From Variimorphobacter saccharofermentans (lineage in GTDB: Bacteria > Bacillota > Clostridia > Lachnospirales > Lachnospiraceae), in NCBI RefSeq assembly GCF_014174405.1, contig NZ_JACEGA010000001.1:2819001-2883000 (forward strand): a DNA stretch of 64,000 bases. Direction: 5' to 3'. Numbering within the stretch: position 1 is the stretch's first letter; the number at the start of each line of letters is the position of its first letter. Position numbers and translations under genes: made by a program. The notes under the pieces are model-generated. The model was given only the letters and a program-made list of their open reading frames with translations, was not told the DNA's origin and searched no databases. Positions 25,279 to 32,893 of this stretch are shown piece by piece.

Positions 25279-26985
25279 CTATACCTCTGCTATCGCAATT
25301 CGTCTCATTTCAGATAATGATGTAACCCCATCCAACACCTGCTGCCTTGCATTTACATACAAAGTACTCATTCCTTCAGACAATGCAGCCTGATGGATCT
25401 CATCTGAGGAGCCTTTTCGATTAATAATACTTCGTATCTTCTGTGTAACCGGCATAATTTCATAAATACCGATTCTGCCCAGATATCCAGTACCATTACA
25501 ATGAATGCAGCCTTCGGGTTTATATAGCTGCAGTTCCTCAGAATCACATCTAAGATATTCCCTTTCCTCTTTCGTAGCATAGTATCCCTTTTTGCAACCA
25601 CACAACCTCCTAACCAGGCGCTGTGCGATAACCCCGATGGTTGCATCTCCAATCAAATACGGTTCGATGCCCATATCCACCAATCGGGTAATGCTGCTTG
25701 CTGCACTATTCGTATGTAATGTACTTACCACAAGATGACCGGTTATGGATGCCTTAACAGCAATTCCGGCCGTCTCGCTATCTCTTATTTCCCCAATCAT
25801 GATGATATCCGGATCCTGTCTTAGGATTGCACGTAATGCAGTTGCGAAGGTTAAATCTGCTTTCGTATTCACTTGTACCTGATTGATTCCATCAATATTT
25901 GCTTCTACCGGATCTTCAACAGTAATAATATTTACCTCATTTTGATTCAATTCACTTAATACCGTATATAAGGTTGTAGATTTTCCACTTCCTGTAGGGC
26001 CTGTTACTAATAACAGCCCATGAGGAGTCTGAAGCAAACGATTGAATTTTATCAGATCACTATCCGTAAGCCCCAACTCTGCTTTATTGCGATTTAACAT
26101 CCTTGTCTCCGAAAGTCGCATAACAGCCTTTTCACCATAGGAGGTTGGTAGAATGGATACGCGGATATCGAACTCCTTTCGGTCTACCTCTATAGTAATT
26201 CGTCCATCCTGGGGCTTCCTTTTTTCCGCTATATCCATTCCTCCAAGAATTTTAATTCTTGCAATGATGGCAGATAATAAAGCGGATTGATAGGCTGCTG
26301 CTTCTTTTAATACCCCATCCACACGGTAACGAATTCGAACTCTTCTCTCCAATGCCTCTATATGAATATCACTGGCACGCTGCCTTACTGCTTGCTCAAT
26401 CATATTTCGTACCAGCTTGACTATGGGAGAACGATTCACCTCCAGTTTATTGTTCTCCTCTAATTCTTCCAACGCATATTGTCTCTTTTCCCATTCCATC
26501 GCATAAGAGTCTGCAATCCTTTTATTCTCTGCATTTCCATAATACTTATCAATTGCAGATTTAATGTCACAGGGTGTTGCAATAACCGGTTCAATCTGAT
26601 AATTTGTCAGGATACTCAAGTCATCAATCGCAACGATATCCATGGGATCCGCCATTGCTACACGAAGTATACTGGGAGTATCCTGATGAAAGGAAAATGG
26701 CATAACCACATACTTATCAAGAATTTCCCGTTCTGATATTAGATTGACAACCTTATCCGGGATTTTATATTCTGACAGCGTAACAAACTCTGTATGAAGC
26801 TGCTGCGTCAAAGCGCATGCTATTTCTACTTCCGACGTAATACCCATATCAACAAGGGTCTCTCCCAGTTTTTTCCCCTTGTTAAGCTTTTGCTCCTCAA
26901 GGGCCTTCTCAAGCTGTTCCGAAGTAACAACTCCGGAATCCAGCAAAATATTGCCCAGTTTTTTCTTTTCCCTAAAGTTTCCCAT
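25279..26985 (-). CDS. pilB: PilB/GspE-type pilus assembly ATPase
   Basis: This 568-residue hexameric ATPase powers pilus extension. An N-terminal MshEN domain (about 1-150, LGNILLDSGVVTSEQLEKAL) may bind c-di-GMP or contact PilM. The secretion ATPase domain has RASDIHIE, Walker A GPTGSGKST (about 325), an Asp box with ITVEDPVE, Walker B DPDIIMIGEIRD, and the His box GHLVVSTLHTN. A zinc-binding tetracysteine insert (CGC near 460, then CIHCNGTG) is the PilB/GspE type and is absent from PilT. GGAGGGG supports ATG 26985; a TTG four codons earlier overlaps it. No retraction ATPase PilT was seen in the window. Confidence 0.95.
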   Translation of the reverse strand: MGNFREKKKLGNILLDSGVVTSEQLEKALEEQKLNKGKKLGETLVDMGITSEVEIACALTQQLHTEFVTLSEYKIPDKVVNLISEREILDKYVVMPFSFHQDTPSILRVAMADPMDIVAIDDLSILTNYQIEPVIATPCDIKSAIDKYYGNAENKRIADSYAMEWEKRQYALEELEENNKLEVNRSPIVKLVRNMIEQAVRQRASDIHIEALERRVRIRYRVDGVLKEAAAYQSALLSAIIARIKILGGMDIAEKRKPQDGRITIEVDRKEFDIRVSILPTSYGEKAVMRLSETRMLNRNKAELGLTDSDLIKFNRLLQTPHGLLLVTGPTGSGKSTTLYTVLSELNQNEVNIITVEDPVEANIDGINQVQVNTKADLTFATALRAILRQDPDIIMIGEIRDSETAGIAVKASITGHLVVSTLHTNSAASSITRLVDMGIEPYLIGDATIGVIAQRLVRRLCGCKKGYYATKEEREYLRCDSEELQLYKPEGCIHCNGTGYLGRIGIYEIMPVTQKIRSIINRKGSSDEIHQAALSEGMSTLYVNARQQVLDGVTSLSEMRRIAIAEV

Positions 26986-27194
26986 AAGCCCCTCCAATAT
27001 GCCTTTTTATAAGGTTAAATTACCTCTCTCCTCAGTTGTATTAACTATATTACATCCAAATATTGTAAATTACAATAGCATTTGTTAATTATTTACAGCA
27101 TAAATACGTTCACGATCGATATATAAATCTAAAACAGAGTTTCACTTGTAAAATCCTCGAAGCTTGTTGAACAAGCTTTGCTGGTAAATAAATA

Positions 27195-27212
27195 GCCGGG
27201 GTTTTCCCCGGC
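27195..27212 (-). terminator. GC-rich hairpin, likely terminator for recG
   Basis: A perfect stem GCCGGGG/CCCCGGC with a four-base loop, followed on the minus strand by TATTTATTT. It lies 230 bases after the recG stop, beyond the palindromic repeat. A second hairpin (AGCTTGTT/AACAAGCT) lies just after it. The rest of the gap up to pilB (27.0-27.2 kb) shows only AT-rich sequence with a small palindrome TATTGTAAATTACAATA near 27061. Confidence 0.55.
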
Positions 27213-27249
27213 ATATGTATTCTTATAATTCTAATCCAATAAATGAGGA

Positions 27250-27419
27250 CTGCCTGCATAATATCTGCAGGAATATAACTTACCGTTGAAAGAACTTGTT
27301 GCTGTATCTTATATGAATCAGGCGAATGTTCAATTCACAAGTGACATACAAAATCAGTAACAGGTACTTTTGTCTGTGTGTGAGGTAAGCTATATCCCTG
27401 CTGATAAATTATGCAGCAG
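27250..27419. repeat. Long imperfect palindrome (foldback element A)
   Basis: The 170-bp unit has outer arms CTGCcTGCATAAT...GCAGG.ATATA.CTTACC on the left and the reverse complement on the right. The inner part shares long stretches with the tandem elements at 31.8-32.2 kb: GAACTTGTTGCTGTAT on the left, and GACATACAAAATCAGTAA and TCTGTGTGTGAGGTAAG on the right. It lies between pilB and recG and codes for nothing visible. Confidence 0.8.
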
Positions 27420-27443
27420 CCCTCTTCAAATCCTATCCAATTA

Positions 27444-29480
27444 TTATAAGGTTCCTGTCCCTTTATGTAGTATTTTATTTTCTAAGCCGGGATCCGCTTC
27501 AAAGATTTTATCCACTTCCCGGTCTGACAGCTTCTTTACAGCATCCGCAGCTGCCTTCAATATGCTTGCATCCTGGAAGATATCTCCCAGCTTGAATTCC
27601 ATCTCTCCGCTCTGTCGGATACCGAAGATATCACCGGGCCCTCGTAGCTTAAGATCCTCTCCCGCAATGAAGAAGCCGTCATTTGACTTATTGAGAATTT
27701 CAAGTCTTTCCCATGCATCACGACTACTGCTTCCACATACAAAAATGCAATAGGATTGAAACTCTCCACGTCCAACACGTCCTCGAAGCTGATGAAGCTG
27801 TGCCAACCCAAAGCGCTCTGCATTCTCTACCATCATAACTGTGGCATTGGGCACATTGACACCAACCTCCACTACCGTTGTAGAGACCAGTACATGGATT
27901 TCTCCATTGGCAAAACGCTCCATAACATCATTTTTCTCTTTTGGTTTCATCTTACCATGTAAATACTCTACTACTACCTGGGTAGCAAGTGTTTCTCTTA
28001 ATCTATCCGTATATTCCATAACATTTTCTGCTTCTATTTCATCACTTTCCTCTACCATAGGGCATATTACATAAGCCTGTCTTCCCTCTGCCACCTGCTT
28101 ATCAATGAAACGATAGGCATTCGGCCGGTAATTCGTATCTACGACGCAGTTCTTAATGGGTAATCGTTTTGCCGGCAGCTCATCCACAATGGAAATATCT
28201 AGATCGCCATAGAGTATGATTGCCAGAGTTCTGGGTATGGGTGTTGCGCTCATTACAAGAACATGGGGATGTCCTCCCTTATTCATTAAGGCTTCTCGTT
28301 GCTTTACACCAAATCGGTGCTGCTCGTCCGTAATCACTAAAGCCAGATTGTCATACTCCACCTTCTCCTGAATCAATGCATGGGTTCCAATAATCAAATC
28401 CACTGAATGGGACTTTATGGTTTCATATGTCTCCCTCTTCTCTTTCGCAGTCATTGATCCAACTAAAAGACAGGTTCTGATGCCAAAGCTCACAAGCATT
28501 TCCGTCAGGGACTTATAATGCTGCTTTGCAAGAACTTCTGTTGGTACCATCATACAAGCCTGATAACCATTCTTGGCCGCCATAAGTAATGCCAAAATGG
28601 CAAGTACCGTTTTACCGGAACCAACATCACCCTGAATTAAGCGGTTCATCACAAAATCACCCTGTAAATCATGCTTCACCTCTTGCCATACTCGTAGCTG
28701 TGCATTGGTCAATTGATAAGGGAATTGTCTGATCAGCTGATCACATTCCTCACATTCCTGCATCCGATATTCGGAATGCTGTTGTGTTCTTTTCTCTTTC
28801 AGTTTCCTAAGTGCCAGAATATACAGGAAAAACTCATCAAACACCAAGCGCTGCCGGGCATTCATCATACTGTCGCGATCCTTCGGAAAATGTACCTCCC
28901 TAATAGCCTTGGTACGATCCATCAGTCCATATTCTCTGGTGATTGATTTTGGAATATAATCCTTAGCAAAGGACAGCTCTGACAATATCTGCTTCACTGC
29001 CTTTGTTACCATATTATTCGTCAACCCTTCGGTAAGAGGATAGACTGGCTGTAATATCCTTAATAATTTATAATAGCTCTCCTTCTGGTAAATACCCGGT
29101 TGCTCCATAACCAGGACTCCATTCTTACGTACCACTTTACCCCGGAATATATAATGATAACCGGAGCGCAAGGATTTCTGTAAGAATGGCATGTTAAACC
29201 ATGTGAGATACATGGAGGCAGAGGAATCCTTCACCTGTACATTAACTATCTGCAGATTTCGGACCTTTTTTAACTTGGGTGTCATCGCTATTCCTGCTTC
29301 AATTGATGCTGTAATCCCCTCTGTCAAAGAAGAAATGGGAACAGGTCTTTCAAATTCCTCATAACCTCTGGGGTAATGTTCCAGCAAATCCTGTACCGTT
29401 TCTATTCCCAGCTTATGAAATACCTTCTCTGTCTTATCCCCAATTCCTTTAATTACTTTAATCTTGTCACTCGCTTCCAA
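27444..29480 (-). CDS. recG: ATP-dependent DNA helicase RecG
   Basis: This 678-residue superfamily 2 helicase remodels stalled replication forks and Holliday junctions. The N-terminal helix-hairpin-helix/wedge domain (KGIGDKTEKVFHKLGI at about 8-23, OB fold to about 200) recognises branched DNA. Helicase motifs are GDVGSGKTVLA (Walker A), the ITDEQHRFG DEQH box, VMSATPIPRTLA, and the C-terminal TTVVEVGVNVPNA and QLRGRVGRG. Length matches the family. The start is set at a TTG codon with GGGAGG seven bases upstream; the earlier ATG overlaps that site. It stands alone, flanked by repeats on both sides. Confidence 0.96.
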   Translation of the reverse strand: MEASDKIKVIKGIGDKTEKVFHKLGIETVQDLLEHYPRGYEEFERPVPISSLTEGITASIEAGIAMTPKLKKVRNLQIVNVQVKDSSASMYLTWFNMPFLQKSLRSGYHYIFRGKVVRKNGVLVMEQPGIYQKESYYKLLRILQPVYPLTEGLTNNMVTKAVKQILSELSFAKDYIPKSITREYGLMDRTKAIREVHFPKDRDSMMNARQRLVFDEFFLYILALRKLKEKRTQQHSEYRMQECEECDQLIRQFPYQLTNAQLRVWQEVKHDLQGDFVMNRLIQGDVGSGKTVLAILALLMAAKNGYQACMMVPTEVLAKQHYKSLTEMLVSFGIRTCLLVGSMTAKEKRETYETIKSHSVDLIIGTHALIQEKVEYDNLALVITDEQHRFGVKQREALMNKGGHPHVLVMSATPIPRTLAIILYGDLDISIVDELPAKRLPIKNCVVDTNYRPNAYRFIDKQVAEGRQAYVICPMVEESDEIEAENVMEYTDRLRETLATQVVVEYLHGKMKPKEKNDVMERFANGEIHVLVSTTVVEVGVNVPNATVMMVENAERFGLAQLHQLRGRVGRGEFQSYCIFVCGSSSRDAWERLEILNKSNDGFFIAGEDLKLRGPGDIFGIRQSGEMEFKLGDIFQDASILKAAADAVKKLSDREVDKIFEADPGLENKILHKGTGTL

Positions 29481-29627
29481 AGATCCACCTCCCATAGCAT
29501 TGCATATCTATATAGGAAAACTTCTGTAATATTATTCATAAGAGTATTCGAATAATCTCATTATAAATCATATAAGTACAATGGAAAAGCAAAAAAATAT
29601 TATAGCTCACAATGTTACAGTCCACTC

Positions 29628-29758
29628 AGAGCGGAAATATATCCTTCGCAAAGCCGCTTTCGCTTAATTGTACTTAGTAACGGTATATAAGGCTTCAAGG
29701 AGCAGAGCCTAAGTACCGACTAGTACAAATGCTCTGCTATGGATATATTTCCAGCTCT
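29628..29758. repeat. Imperfect palindrome (foldback element D)
   Basis: The outer arms are AGAGCGGAAATATATCC on the left and GGATATATTTCCAGCTCT on the right. Inside, GTACTTAGTAACGGTATATAAGGCT pairs loosely with AGCCTAAGTACCGACTAGTAC. The right half (29703-29758) recurs at 41907-41963. It fills most of the gap between recG and the GntR operon promoter; the remainder is AT-rich with no gene seen. Confidence 0.7.
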
Positions 29759-29801
29759 AGATGAACCATTATCTCATTATAAAATTTTTTTAAAAAGAGT
29801 A

Positions 29802-29830
29802 TTGACATATCTAAGAAGTAGTTGTATTAT
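29802..29830 (+). promoter_or_regulatory. Consensus sigma-A promoter of the GntR-ABC operon
   Basis: TTGACA, exactly 17 bases, TATTAT. The transcription start would fall inside the palindrome that follows, about 50 bases before the regulator's ATG. Confidence 0.85.
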
Positions 29831-29868
29831 TGTATTAACCACTTAGTACATTAATACAGTAATACAAC
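29821..29868. promoter_or_regulatory. Large palindromic operator, probable autoregulation by the GntR protein
   Basis: Two 18-base arms, GTTGTATTATTGTATTAA at 29821-29838 and TTAATACAGTAATACAAC at 29851-29868, are inverted copies with a single mismatch, separated by 12 bases. The left arm covers the -10 box. YtrA-type regulators usually repress their own ABC operon from such TATTA/TAATA palindromes, so binding here would block RNA polymerase. Confidence 0.8.
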
Positions 29869-29887
29869 TTTTGAAAGGAGAATTAAA

Positions 29888-30265
29888 ATGCAATGGGATC
29901 TTGATAGTGAACGACCTGTTTATATCCAGCTGATTGAACAAATACAAGCAGGAATAATCTCAGGTCAATTTAAACCAGGTGATAAGCTTCCTTCTGTCAG
30001 AGATTTAGCAGCGGAAGCAACGGTCAATCCAAATACAATGCAAAAAGCCCTGGCAGAACTCGAAAGAACCGGACTCATTTACACTAATCGAACCAGCGGA
30101 CGATATATTACCTCGGATGAGACCATGATTAAAAAATTAAAAATGACCTCCGCTAAGGATCTGGTATTTGAGTTTATCGAGAAAATGAAACAGCTTGGAA
30201 TTGAACCGGATGAAACAGTAACTTTGGTAACTGATTTTGTAAAGAATGAAGAATATAAGCGTTAA
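29888..30265 (+). CDS. GntR-family transcriptional repressor, YtrA subfamily
   Basis: This 125-residue protein has an N-terminal winged helix (about 8-75: PVYIQLIEQIQAGIISGQFKPGDKLPSVRDLA, then VNPNTMQKALAELERTGLI) and a short C-terminal dimerisation tail of about 50 residues instead of a ligand domain. This is the YtrA form, which controls ABC transporters that respond to cell-wall antibiotics or envelope stress. It is the first gene of a three-gene operon and has AAAGGAG upstream. The palindrome over its promoter is the likely binding site. Confidence 0.93.
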   Translation: MQWDLDSERPVYIQLIEQIQAGIISGQFKPGDKLPSVRDLAAEATVNPNTMQKALAELERTGLIYTNRTSGRYITSDETMIKKLKMTSAKDLVFEFIEKMKQLGIEPDETVTLVTDFVKNEEYKR

Positions 30266-30286
30266 CGCAGATGGGAGTTAAGTAAA

Positions 30287-30985
30287 ATGAATGCTATTTT
30301 AGAGTGTAAATCGCTGACAAAAAGTTTTTCAAATCTCACAGCCCTGAATAATGTTAACCTGACTTTGGAACGGGGTAGGATAATCGGACTCCTGGGTCCA
30401 AATGGGAGTGGGAAAACGACTTTAATTAAATTAATTAATGGTCTATTAGTGCCGGATGGTGGCACACTATTGGTTAACGGCTACCAGCCTGGATCAGAAA
30501 CGAAAAAGATCGTATCTTATCTGCCGGAGAGAACATACCTGCCGGAATGGATGCGGATCTCTGATGCAATTGCATTTTTTCAGGATTTTTATCAGGATTT
30601 TGATAAGAAAAGAGCCTATGACATGCTAGATCGCCTTCATTTGGATCCAAGCAAACGTATGAAGACCTTATCAAAAGGAACCAAAGAAAAGGTTCAACTG
30701 ATTCTTGTCATGAGTCGTAATGCGGATTTATACTGCCTTGACGAACCAATCGGTGGTGTTGACCCTGCTGCCAGAGATTATATCCTGAATACTATATTGT
30801 CCAATTACAATGAGAATGCTACTGTTCTCATATCCACACATTTAATCTCTGATATTGAAAAGATATTGGATGAAGTTGTATTTATCAAAGATGGCTTTGT
30901 TACTTTGCATTCTTCTGTAGATGATATTCGTGTTAAGGAAGGCAAATCCATCGATACATTGTTCAGGGAGGTATTCAGATGTTAG
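30287..30985 (+). CDS. ABC transporter ATP-binding protein (YtrB/BcrA-like)
   Basis: This 232-residue ATPase has Walker A GLLGPNGSGKTTL (about 34-46), a Q-loop region SYLPERTYLPEW, the signature LSKGTKEKVQL (about 128-138), Walker B LYCLDEPIGGVDP (about 150-162) and the H-loop ISTHLISD. The signature is LSKGT rather than LSGGQ, common in the drug-export and YtrB-type subfamily. It follows the GntR gene by 21 bases and overlaps the permease gene by seven bases. The transporter probably exports or senses an antimicrobial, but the substrate is unknown. Confidence 0.93.
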   Translation: MNAILECKSLTKSFSNLTALNNVNLTLERGRIIGLLGPNGSGKTTLIKLINGLLVPDGGTLLVNGYQPGSETKKIVSYLPERTYLPEWMRISDAIAFFQDFYQDFDKKRAYDMLDRLHLDPSKRMKTLSKGTKEKVQLILVMSRNADLYCLDEPIGGVDPAARDYILNTILSNYNENATVLISTHLISDIEKILDEVVFIKDGFVTLHSSVDDIRVKEGKSIDTLFREVFRC

Positions 30986-31764
30986 GTAAACTATTTAAAC
31001 ATGAAATGAAAGCAACAGCAAGATTATTATTGCCTTTGTATGTTGTAATTGTAGTATTAACGATAATGGACCGGATTGTACTTAATCTTGATGTCTTCGA
31101 AGGTATTATGTTTTTTATTCCCGGTATGCTTACAACCCTTTATGTCATTTCCCTGATCGCAATTGTAGTCGTAACAATTGTTATGCTGATTATCCGATTT
31201 TATAAGAATCTGATTTCAGATGAAGGATATTTGATGTTTACATTACCAGTAAAAACACATCAGTTAATTAATGCGAAAATGTTTGCTTCTACTATATGGA
31301 TCATAGCCAGTATTGTAGCAGTGTGTACATCAGTATTTGCATTACTGATTACTCCTAACGCCTTTGCCGATATAATAAGAGAACTTCGAAGGATATTCTC
31401 CGAAATAATATCGACTTTAGATGCAAATGCCGCTCTATTCTACACAGAGCTTATACTATTAACTCTATTTAGTATCATTAATAATATTTTAAAGGTCTAT
31501 ATGTCCATTGCAATCGGTCAATTGCTTAACAGATATAAAATACTGGGTGGTATCGCTGCCTATATTATCATTAACATTGTACTTCAATTTATTGGCACAA
31601 TACTCCTAGTAGTCGGTGCTAGTGTATTTGAGAAAAGGATGTATGAGTTTTCTGTATTACCTCAAATAGCAATGCCATTAACGTTATTGTTAGTCATCCT
31701 ATTAAGTATTATATATTATGTTGTAACACATTTCATCTTCAGTAAGAAGCTTAATCTTGAATAA
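30979..31764 (+). CDS. ABC-2 type permease of the GntR-ABC operon
   Basis: This 261-residue protein has six predicted membrane helices (about 15-35, 45-75, 100-125, 150-175, 185-210, 225-255) and a short N-terminal cytoplasmic FKHEMKATARLLLP segment typical of ABC-2 permeases. A loop YKNLISDEGYLMFTLPVKTHQLINAKM after helix 2 is the coupling region seen in many Clostridia homologues. The seven-base overlap with the ATPase gene indicates translational coupling. The operon ends here and is followed by the tandem palindromes. Confidence 0.88.
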   Translation: MLGKLFKHEMKATARLLLPLYVVIVVLTIMDRIVLNLDVFEGIMFFIPGMLTTLYVISLIAIVVVTIVMLIIRFYKNLISDEGYLMFTLPVKTHQLINAKMFASTIWIIASIVAVCTSVFALLITPNAFADIIRELRRIFSEIISTLDANAALFYTELILLTLFSIINNILKVYMSIAIGQLLNRYKILGGIAAYIIINIVLQFIGTILLVVGASVFEKRMYEFSVLPQIAMPLTLLLVILLSIIYYVVTHFIFSKKLNLE

Positions 31765-31810
31765 TCGAAAGAACACGCTCCACTACTACCCCTGGTTGTT
31801 GAAAAGGCCG

Positions 31811-31997
31811 CTGCACAATATAAATAACAGAAGGGAGTATGACTTACCATAATACACTGTCGGAAGAACATGTTGCTGTATTTTGTATGAAACAGGTGAA
31901 TATTTATGTTCACCTGAGACATGCAAAATCAGTAAAATGTACTTCCGTCTGTGTGTGAGGTAAGTCATACTCCCTTCTGTTATGTTATATTATGCAG
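31811..31997. repeat. Long imperfect palindrome, foldback element B copy 1
   Basis: The arms read CTGCACAATATAAATAACAG then AAGGGAGTATGACTTACC on the left, and the near-exact reverse complement on the right. The inner part pairs as CGGAAGAACATGTTGCTGT with its loose complement ...GTACTTCCG, closed by CAGGTGAA...TTCACCTG. Its RNA would be one long hairpin with regular bulges. It lies between convergent genes and may also stop transcription. Confidence 0.85.
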
Positions 31998-32161
31998 GGA
32001 TTGTGAATTACCATAATACACTGTCGGAAGAACATGTTGCTGTATTTTGTATGAAACAGGTGAATATTTATGTTCACCTGAGACATACAAAATCAGTAAA
32101 ATGTACTTCCGTCTGTGTGTGAGGTAAGTCATACTCCCTTCTGTTATGTTATATTGTGCAG
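31994..32161. repeat. Foldback element B copy 2, tandem duplicate
   Basis: From CCATAATACACTGTCGG (32011) onward this repeats copy 1 (31848) at an offset of 163 bases, with only two base differences noted (ATGCAAAATC/ATACAAAATC and TATTATGCAG/TATTGTGCAG). Its left outer arm is degenerate (GGGATTGTGAATTACC), so it looks like a recent direct duplication that lost part of one arm. Confidence 0.85.
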
Positions 32162-32174
32162 CGGCACTTCATGA

Positions 32175-32717
32175 TTAACGTAATCTTCTATCTTCAAATC
32201 GACTCATGGCTTCCAGACAAACGATCAGCTCCTGAATACGCTCCTCCAAAGGACCTTCATCCACCGTACAATCCAAAGAAATCGCCATATCATTAATAAT
32301 ACGGTCATTTATATGTTTCCGGTTGGAGGTCAGAATTTCCAGTTTTTTTCGATATGAGCTTGCATCTAAGAATTGAAGCAACAGATTACTTACTGGATCC
32401 ATATTATCCTGATGAATATCTTGAGACGACACATTTGTATCAGTTGATGCTGGTATGCCTGAATTCATGGTAGATACTTGCTTCTGCGGATCTGCTTCAT
32501 GTATATCATCCTTAACTACCGTTAAATCACTTTGATAGCGTTCCTCCATATAAAGCTTCAATGGTTGCACCAGAAAACGGAACTCACCGAATAATTCCTG
32601 ATATACCACCATTTTTTCTGATGTATGCGTATGAACCGCAATCGTAATTATTTGATAGGGTTTATCCTTTACATAATAGATTTCACCCGGCGCCGGTATT
32701 TTATTACTGTCTCCCAT
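32175..32717 (-). CDS. DUF1653 domain protein of unknown function
   Basis: The 180-residue protein has an N-terminal DUF1653 domain (about 8-70) with PGEIYYVKDKPYQIITIA, SEKMVVYQELFGEFRFLVQPLKLYMEE. This small beta-barrel-like domain is widespread and uncharacterised. A low-complexity linker (Ser/Gln/Asp) follows at about 75-110, then a helical tail LLLQFLDASSYRKKLEIL that recurs in Lachnospiraceae homologues. GGGAGG upstream supports the start. It is probably monocistronic. Confidence 0.8.
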   Translation of the reverse strand: MGDSNKIPAPGEIYYVKDKPYQIITIAVHTHTSEKMVVYQELFGEFRFLVQPLKLYMEERYQSDLTVVKDDIHEADPQKQVSTMNSGIPASTDTNVSSQDIHQDNMDPVSNLLLQFLDASSYRKKLEILTSNRKHINDRIINDMAISLDCTVDEGPLEERIQELIVCLEAMSRFEDRRLR

Positions 32718-32826
32718 TACAATCCTCCCTCAAGTCTGAACATCAGCGAATTAATTACTAATGCATTAAAATATTACTAAATAGAAACACACTCTCTATA
32801 CTTTTATAACCAGGTCATTTCAATTG

Positions 32827-32861
32827 AATAAAATAGTGGTTCGCAAAAATACGAACCACTA
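32827..32861 (-). terminator. Intrinsic terminator of the Asp23-FakA operon
   Basis: Minus strand: a 10-bp perfect stem TAGTGGTTCG/CGAACCACTA with an eight-base loop followed by TTTTATT. It lies 33 bases beyond the stop of the DAK2-domain gene. Confidence 0.85.
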
Positions 32862-32893
32862 AAATCATATCACTTATTCTCGAACTTGTAAAC

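Noticed and set aside
31811..32161. Possible CRISPR-like repeats
   Set aside because: Only two copies of a 163-base unit with no short repeat-spacer periodicity and no cas genes.
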